Source: a bacterium (lineage in GTDB: Bacteria; Bdellovibrionota; FAC87; UBA2466). Taken from it: 9,802 nt of DNA. The notes beneath the pieces are model-generated. The model had not been told where the DNA came from and did not search any database. It saw nothing but the letters and a program-made list of their open reading frames with translations. Shown piece by piece: positions 5,677 through 9,802 of this stretch. Both the position numbers and the translations under genes were made by a program. The stretch spans positions 1 through 9,802 of the forward strand of contig JALHPX010000076.1 of assembly GCA_022842225.1 (NCBI GenBank). Reading direction: 5' to 3'. Position 1 is the first letter of the stretch, and each line of letters starts with the position of its first letter.

Positions 5677-7512
5677 ATGAAAACAAATCCTCGTATCCGA
5701 AACATCGCGATTATCGCGCACGTCGATCATGGCAAAACCACCCTCGTAGATGGCCTTATGTGGCAGAGCGGCCTTTTTCGCGACAATCAACAAGTCGCTG
5801 AACGAGCCATGGATAGTATTGATATTGAACGCGAACGGGGAATTACCCTGACCGCGAAAAACGCTTCGATTGAGTACGAAGGCGTTCGCATTAACATTGT
5901 GGACACCCCTGGCCACGCCGACTTCGGTGGAGAAGTAGAGCGCGGACTGCAGATGGTGGATGGTTGCTTGCTGCTGGTGGATGCCGCAGAAGGCCCGCTG
6001 CCGCAGACTCGATTCGTTTTGAAGCACGCTTTAGAACTCAATCGGAAGATCATTGTCGTTATCAACAAGATTGACCGTAGCGATGCCCGCCCGGATGAGA
6101 TTTTGGAATCGATCTACGAATTGTTCCTCGATCTCAACGTCAGCGACGACCAATTTGAATTTCCTGTGGTTTACACCAACGCCCGTAAGCGCATTGCCGT
6201 AAGCAAGTACGACGAGCCCCAGGAAGGGAAGAACTTGAAGCTGCTGTTTGATGCAATCATCAAACACATCCCGGGCCCGGAGATTTACGACGGTGGATTG
6301 CAGATGTTGGTGTCTAACACCAGCTACAGCGATTACCTAGGCCGCCTGGCGATTGGTAAAGTTTTCGCCGGCAAATTAGAAATTGGCGATCCGATTGCGC
6401 TGATGCAAGCCGACGGCATTCCGAAGAACGCTAAAGTCACCGCACTTTTACAGTACAAGGGAATGGAAATGGTCCCCGGCCAGAAAATCGAAGCCGGTGA
6501 TATCGGCATCGTGGCTGGTATCGAAGAATTGCGCATTGGTGATTCGATTTGTGATCCTGCGGATCCAAAACCGCTTCCTCGCATTAAGATTGAAGAGCCC
6601 ACGATCTCGATTGAGTTCCTGGTGAGCACTTCGCCCTATGCAGGTCGCGACGGTAAGCCGATGACTTCGCGCATGTTGCTCGATCGCTTGGAGCGCGAAT
6701 TGCGCACCAACGTCGCGCTCGAAATGCAAAAGACCGAACATTCCGGCGTTTTCATCTTAAAAGGCCGCGGCGAATTGCAGTTTGCCGTCTTGGCGGAACA
6801 AATGCGCCGTGAAGGTTTTGAATTTGCTCTCGGTCGCCCCAAAGTCATTACTCGCAAAGGCGAGGATGGCGGAGTGGAAGAGCCGCTCGATCACGTCGTG
6901 CTGGATATTCCAGAGAGCAACGTCGGCATCGTCACCGAGAAACTTGGCATTCGAAAAGCCGAAATGACCAACCTCGTGAAAATGGGCGCCGATCGCGTGC
7001 GCTTGGAGTTTGATATCCCTTCGCGTGGTTTGATTGGTTACCGCACAGAATTCCTCAACGATACGCGCGGCATGGGTTTAATGAGCTCGTATCTGACAGG
7101 TTATGTGCCGCACCGAGGTCATATTATCGATCGCGTAAACGGCGCTTTGGTCTCGGATCGCAATGGCGATACGACCCCTTACGCTTTGTTTAATTTGGAA
7201 TCGCGTGGCAAACTTTTCGTCCGTCCTGGCATGGAAGTTTACGAAGGTATGGTCGTAGGCGAAAACAATCGTCCCAACGACCTCAATATCAACGTTTGCC
7301 GGGAAAAGAAGCTCACCAACATTCGCGCGGCTGGAAGTGACGAAAACGTCATTTTGACGCCGGTGCCCGATCTTACGATTGAGCGCAGCATTGCTTGGAT
7401 GGCGGATGACGAACTCTTAGAGATCACTCCTAAGAATATCCGTCTGCGTAAGCGCGTCTTGGACCAAAACAAGCGCTCGATTGTTCGGACTCCCAAAGAA
7501 GACGAAGAGTAA
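5677..7512 (+). CDS. typA: Ribosome-associated GTPase TypA/BipA
   Basis: The product has 611 residues, the normal length of TypA/BipA, a translational GTPase that binds the 70S ribosome and supports ribosome assembly and growth under cold or other stress. The GTPase motifs are AHVDHGKTT (14-22), DIERERGIT (49-57, switch I), DTPGHADFGGEVER (76-89) and NKID (130-133). The usual G5 SAxxG is replaced by TNARK (167-171). The beta-barrel domain II, then EF-G-like domains III and V, and the BipA-specific C-terminal domain follow, including SRGLIGYRTEF and KLTNIRAAGSDE with a basic LRKRVLD near the end. The start at ATG 5677 fits family alignments; the frame is open back to 5626, but the extra 17 residues are not family-like. 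No Shine-Dalgarno precedes it, so initiation may depend on a leaderless or AT-rich leader. It stands alone, convergent with the next gene at a 31-base gap. Confidence 0.96.
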   Translation: MKTNPRIRNIAIIAHVDHGKTTLVDGLMWQSGLFRDNQQVAERAMDSIDIERERGITLTAKNASIEYEGVRINIVDTPGHADFGGEVERGLQMVDGCLLLVDAAEGPLPQTRFVLKHALELNRKIIVVINKIDRSDARPDEILESIYELFLDLNVSDDQFEFPVVYTNARKRIAVSKYDEPQEGKNLKLLFDAIIKHIPGPEIYDGGLQMLVSNTSYSDYLGRLAIGKVFAGKLEIGDPIALMQADGIPKNAKVTALLQYKGMEMVPGQKIEAGDIGIVAGIEELRIGDSICDPADPKPLPRIKIEEPTISIEFLVSTSPYAGRDGKPMTSRMLLDRLERELRTNVALEMQKTEHSGVFILKGRGELQFAVLAEQMRREGFEFALGRPKVITRKGEDGGVEEPLDHVVLDIPESNVGIVTEKLGIRKAEMTNLVKMGADRVRLEFDIPSRGLIGYRTEFLNDTRGMGLMSSYLTGYVPHRGHIIDRVNGALVSDRNGDTTPYALFNLESRGKLFVRPGMEVYEGMVVGENNRPNDLNINVCREKKLTNIRAAGSDENVILTPVPDLTIERSIAWMADDELLEITPKNIRLRKRVLDQNKRSIVRTPKEDEE

Positions 7513-7543
7513 TTTCCGCCTCAGATTAAGTAGTCCGCACAAA

Positions 7544-8620
7544 CTATGGGTCGATTTTGGTCAAGTCTTCCAGCGAGAGGACCTTTCCTTCTTTTGCTCG
7601 CGCTTCCGCTTCTTTCTCCGGCATGTAAACACAAACGTAATTACTTTCTCTCATAGGAAATTGTTCGAACGGAGCGCCGGCCACCGAGTCATAGGTTTGC
7701 AGGCTGTTGGAAGAGAAAACTAAGCGCGGGTTTTCGCCGGACTTATAAAACCCCATCCTGGTGTTACGATAAGTTGTGTAATTTACCATTACCTGGCCGC
7801 CACCGATTCCGTTTCGGAATCCGCGTAGGAAATCGCGCGAGAATTCCACTGGATTAGACGAAGCTTCTCGATTTTCCGTAAAGAATTGTCCCCGGGCCGC
7901 ATTATATTTTGGTTCGACCAGTAAACCAAATCGGAGCGCCTTTCCTACAGGCAAAACGTCTACATTCTCGCCTTGTACGGCGGGTGTACCGACATTGATT
8001 TCCTGCCTTAAGTAGTCCGTCTGAGTGTCTGAAAGAGTGAACTCAGGATTTCCCTTTGGCGAAATACTAACTTGGCGAGAAATGCAGCGCCCGACCCAGC
8101 TCCCGTAGAATTCATTAGTAGGCTTATTCGTGCTTGGTCGAACCAAGGTCTTGTTGATCGCCTCAAAACGTTTTTCCAAATCAGATTTTACTGTCGCCGT
8201 ACCGCGGGGTTGAACCGGCTGGCCAGCCGGTTCTTGAGGAGCCGCACTTGGAGAACGGTATGGATTAACCAGTGGAGCTGATTGTCCTTGGTCGGAATTG
8301 TGTCTAGGCGCAGCCGCTACTTGAGGCATGGGCATCCCTGCTTTCATTGGCGAAACCGCGTTGGAAGGTTGCTGATTCGGAACGGCTGCGGCAGGAGCGC
8401 CGGCCTGCGGATGGCACGCGTGGCAACGAGGGCACAGATAGGTACCGGCCGGGCAGGCTGGCATGCGCACCATTCTCTGCGTGCCCGCATTTGGCTGAAC
8501 AAGCTGATTATTGCGACTAGGCACCGGATTGCCTCGCCGTCTAAAAAACCAGCCTGCTTCGGCGTTGCTCACAAACGCAAAGGTAGCCACGAAAATCAAA
8601 AGTGCTTTGAACGACCCCAT
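7544..8620 (-). CDS. Exported protein with CXXCH cluster, Pro/Gln-rich linker and unknown C-terminal domain
   Basis: The product has 358 residues and no family that I recognise. A clear Sec signal peptide (MGSFKALLIFVATFAFVSNAEA) is cleaved probably after residue 22. Next come a basic patch (FFRRRG), then a cysteine cluster CPAGTYLCPRCHACH (56-70) with C56, C63, C66 and C69. It contains two overlapping CXXCH motifs (63-67 and 66-70), the sequence to which c-type haem is attached, although zinc binding or disulfides are equally possible. Residues 72-145 are a low-complexity Pro/Ala/Gln linker. Residues 146-340 look globular, beginning FYGSWVGRCIS and including GIGGGQVMVNYTTYRNTRMG and ESNYVCVYMP; C179 and C330 could form a disulfide. 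ATG at 8620 is preferred; GTG at 8626 would add two residues. The probable location is periplasmic or surface. The gene is convergent with typA. Confidence 0.82.
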   Translation of the reverse strand: MGSFKALLIFVATFAFVSNAEAGWFFRRRGNPVPSRNNQLVQPNAGTQRMVRMPACPAGTYLCPRCHACHPQAGAPAAAVPNQQPSNAVSPMKAGMPMPQVAAAPRHNSDQGQSAPLVNPYRSPSAAPQEPAGQPVQPRGTATVKSDLEKRFEAINKTLVRPSTNKPTNEFYGSWVGRCISRQVSISPKGNPEFTLSDTQTDYLRQEINVGTPAVQGENVDVLPVGKALRFGLLVEPKYNAARGQFFTENREASSNPVEFSRDFLRGFRNGIGGGQVMVNYTTYRNTRMGFYKSGENPRLVFSSNSLQTYDSVAGAPFEQFPMRESNYVCVYMPEKEAEARAKEGKVLSLEDLTKIDP

Positions 8621-8662
8621 ACTCACCCCAGTGCCCCAATGAGCTGCAAGGAAGCTGCCAGC

Positions 8663-8668
8663 ATAATA
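8663..8668 (-). promoter_or_regulatory. Candidate -10 box for the CXXCH protein gene
   Basis: TATTAT on the minus strand matches TATAAT in five of six bases and would start transcription about 35 bases before ATG 8620. The sequence about 17 bases upstream is a T run within GTTTTT, a poor -35 element, so this is tentative. Confidence 0.3.
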
Positions 8669-8791
8669 TTGGCCTAGAGAGGGCGAAAAACGGCAGCGGT
8701 GCCAAAGGCTTAGGCATTACTTTGCGCGTATCCGCGGCTTTCCCGCATTCCGATTGTGACTGGCGTTTATTAATACAGCGGAGGGACTTTT

Positions 8792-8866
8792 GGTCAGTGC
8801 AATTCAATGGACCCCGAAAGATGTTTTAGGGTCCCAGGCTCCCGGACACTTGTCTTGGGGTCAGTG
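8792..8866 (+). repeat. Short direct repeat GGTCAGTG x2
   Basis: GGTCAGTG occurs at 8792-8799 and 8859-8866. Including flanks, 14 of 18 positions agree between the two copies. They are 67 bases apart, which is not an obvious multiple of the helical turn for cooperative binding (6.4 turns). It could be a pair of regulator sites or chance. Confidence 0.25.
8809..8834 (+). repeat. Inverted repeat GGACCC ... GGGTCC
   Basis: A perfect six-base stem (8809-8814 with 8829-8834) encloses a 14-base A/T-biased loop. It is not followed by a T run, so it is not a classical intrinsic terminator. It could be part of a structured transcript or an operator. Confidence 0.3.
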
Positions 8867-8908
8867 GAAATCGTCAGCCCACGGCATAACGCGACGCCTT
8901 CGCTGGCG

Positions 8909-8924
8909 GGCAAGTTACCTTGCC
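8909..8924 (+). promoter_or_regulatory. Inverted repeat GGCAAG-TTAC-CTTGCC over the nagZ -35 box
   Basis: A perfect six-base inverted repeat with a four-base loop ends inside the -35 hexamer of the nagZ promoter (8920-8925). A protein bound here would compete with RNA polymerase, so a repressor operator is a reasonable reading. No T tract follows, arguing against a terminator. Confidence 0.35.
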
Positions 8925-8948
8925 GGCCTCCTTCCCGCTCAATATAAT
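8920..8948 (+). promoter_or_regulatory. Sigma70-type promoter for nagZ
   Basis: TTGCCG (8920-8925, four of six to TTGACA) and a perfect TATAAT (8943-8948) are separated by exactly 17 bases. The predicted transcript start near 8955 gives a leader of about 20 bases, which contains GGGAG (8967-8971) three bases before the nagZ ATG. This is the best promoter in the window. Confidence 0.65.
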
Positions 8949-8974
8949 TCTTATAAGCACGGGATCGGGAGCTA

Positions 8975-9802
8975 ATGTCCTCAAAAGAAGAACTCAGAGA
9001 GCAAATCGGGCAGATGTTTATCGTGGGTTTCGACGGGTTTTCCGTCCCCACGGAATTCAAAAAGTACATCCAGGACTACAACCTGGGTGGCACGATTTAT
9101 TTCAAACGAAACGTGCATTCACCGGCTCAATTAGCTGAGCTAAGCAACGAGATTCAGTTTAGCTGCCGCGGCCGTAAAACGCCGCCACTCTTTATCTCGA
9201 TCGATCACGAAGGCGGAAAAGTGAATCGGTTGGTAAAGCCATTCACCAAGTTTCCGGGCAATGATCACCTGGGCGATATTGGTTCGCCCAAGATTGGCTA
9301 TGAGTTTGGCGCGGTTTTGGCTAGAGAGCTCAGCGCCGTGGGGATCAATATCAACTACGCCCCGGTTGTGGACGTAAACACCAACAACAATTCTCCCATT
9401 ATCAAGAGCCGCGCTTTCTCCAGCGATCCAGAAGTCTGCGGACGCTTGGGCTCCGCCGTATGCCGCGGTCTGCAAAAGTTTGGCGTAATGGCGGTTGCAA
9501 AGCATTTTCCTGGCCATGGCGACACCAAAGAGGATTCTCACTTTGTGCTGCCCGTCGTCGACAAATCGGTCGAAGAACTAGAGAAGATCGAGCTGCTGCC
9601 GTTTCGTCGCGTGATCCGCAGCCGCGTGGATGCCATCATGACGGCGCATATTCTCAATCCCAAATTAGATCCCGAGTATCCTGCCACCATGTCTGAGCGC
9701 ACTTTGAAAAAACTCCTGCGCGAGGAAATGCGTTTCACCAAATTGATCATCAGCGATGATTTGGAAATGAAAGCCGTGGCGGATAATTATGGTGCCGATG
9801 AA
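8975..9802 (+). CDS. nagZ: Beta-N-acetylhexosaminidase NagZ (GH3), partial (3' end off window)
   Basis: This is an open frame of 276 codons from ATG 8975 to the right edge. GH3 NagZ removes N-acetylglucosamine from anhydromuropeptides during cytoplasmic peptidoglycan recycling. No signal peptide is visible (MSSKEELREQIGQMFIVGFD), which agrees with a cytoplasmic enzyme. Conserved stretches appear in order: GGTIYFKRNV (38-47), SIDHEGGKVNRL (75-86), GININYAPVVDVN (123-135), then the catalytic loop KHFPGHGDTKEDSH (176-189). In that loop D187 and H189 correspond to the Asp-His general acid/base dyad of NagZ enzymes. IISDDLEMKAV (258-268) supplies the nucleophile Asp, probably D261. The start has GGGAG at close spacing and a well-placed promoter. 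The active-site residues seen are intact. The C-terminal part of the barrel lies outside the window, so total length and any extra domain are unknown. Confidence 0.93.
   Translation, partial: MSSKEELREQIGQMFIVGFDGFSVPTEFKKYIQDYNLGGTIYFKRNVHSPAQLAELSNEIQFSCRGRKTPPLFISIDHEGGKVNRLVKPFTKFPGNDHLGDIGSPKIGYEFGAVLARELSAVGININYAPVVDVNTNNNSPIIKSRAFSSDPEVCGRLGSAVCRGLQKFGVMAVAKHFPGHGDTKEDSHFVLPVVDKSVEELEKIELLPFRRVIRSRVDAIMTAHILNPKLDPEYPATMSERTLKKLLREEMRFTKLIISDDLEMKAVADNYGADE

Larger units (their letters stand above)
8627..8974. other. Non-coding divergent region of about 350 bases
   Basis: No convincing gene was found on either strand between the CXXCH protein and nagZ. Short open frames here (for example 8790-8975 plus, 8541-8807 minus) have no Shine-Dalgarno and no family-like composition. 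The region holds the nagZ promoter, a candidate promoter for the minus-strand gene, several small inverted repeats and a short direct repeat GGTCAGTG. It contains no tRNA, and I could not recognise 6S RNA, SRP RNA or another standard RNA. An unrecognised small RNA remains possible. Confidence 0.55.

Noticed and set aside
7513..7543. Bidirectional terminator between typA and the convergent gene
   Set aside because: The 31 bases contain no stable stem followed by a T run on either strand.
8060..8100. Lipocalin-type GxW start in the C-terminal domain of the CXXCH protein (FYGSWVGRCIS)
   Set aside because: A single GxW is too little; no second lipocalin motif or clear strand pattern could be confirmed by eye.
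8541..8807. Minus-strand 88-codon open frame overlapping the start of the CXXCH protein gene
   Set aside because: It is out of frame with the signal peptide-bearing gene, rich in Cys/Arg/Ser and lacks a ribosome site.
8790..8975. Plus-strand 61-codon open frame whose stop overlaps the nagZ ATG
   Set aside because: It has a TTG start without a ribosome site, contains the nagZ promoter and an inverted repeat, and its translation resembles no protein.
1..9802. Defence island, phage, insertion sequence or CRISPR signatures
   Set aside because: No transposase, integrase, Cas, toxin-antitoxin or repeat-spacer pattern was found on either strand; the genes are housekeeping or envelope genes of similar composition.

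Overview
The window is an ordinary-looking, gene-dense stretch of a bacterial chromosome, moderately GC-rich by eye. The organism is Gram-negative: it encodes an outer-membrane beta-barrel protein, two other exported proteins and a NagZ-type cytoplasmic beta-N-acetylhexosaminidase. The beta-barrel protein resembles the MXAN_2562-type family of Myxococcota and Bdellovibrionota, and a DUF1844 protein is also present. Together these suggest a former 'deltaproteobacterial' lineage, most likely Bdellovibrionota or a relative. That placement is an inference from family distribution, not proof.

Layout. (1) 1-815, minus: 5' part of a GT4-type glycosyltransferase that runs off the left edge. (2) 885-2908, plus: a 101-residue protein with two membrane segments, overlapped by a 577-residue exported protein of unknown function. 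The two are divergent from the glycosyltransferase across a short gap holding a perfect 10-bp palindrome. (3) 2918-3583, minus: the outer-membrane beta-barrel protein, convergent with (2). (4) 3654-5050, plus: a DUF1844 protein overlapped by 4 bases by an NrnA-type DHH phosphoesterase. A compact region with possible back-to-back promoters separates (3) and (4). (5) 4971-5627, minus: a DTW-domain tRNA-modification enzyme whose C-terminal tail is encoded antisense to the 3' end of nrnA. (6) 5677-7512, plus: GTPase TypA/BipA. (7) 7544-8620, minus: an exported protein with a CPRCHACH cluster that contains two overlapping CXXCH motifs, a Pro/Gln/Ala-rich linker and an unrecognised C-terminal domain. 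(8) 8627-8974: about 350 bases without a convincing gene, carrying a good sigma70-type promoter, a hairpin over its -35 box and other small repeats. (9) 8975-9802, plus: nagZ, cut by the right edge with its visible catalytic motifs intact.

How the genes fit together. Much of the window is conserved housekeeping: RNA-fragment and nucleotide turnover (NrnA), tRNA modification (DTW), ribosome-associated GTPase (BipA) and peptidoglycan recycling (NagZ). Interspersed are lineage-specific envelope proteins. Genes are packed tail to tail with gaps of 9 and 31 bases or an 80-base overlap, and no convincing intrinsic terminator is visible between the convergent pairs. I see no mobile element, CRISPR array, rRNA or tRNA, and no clear signature of a new multi-gene system. 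The most unusual points are the double CXXCH cluster, the unknown exported 577-residue protein with its small membrane partner, and the antisense-encoded tail of the DTW protein.
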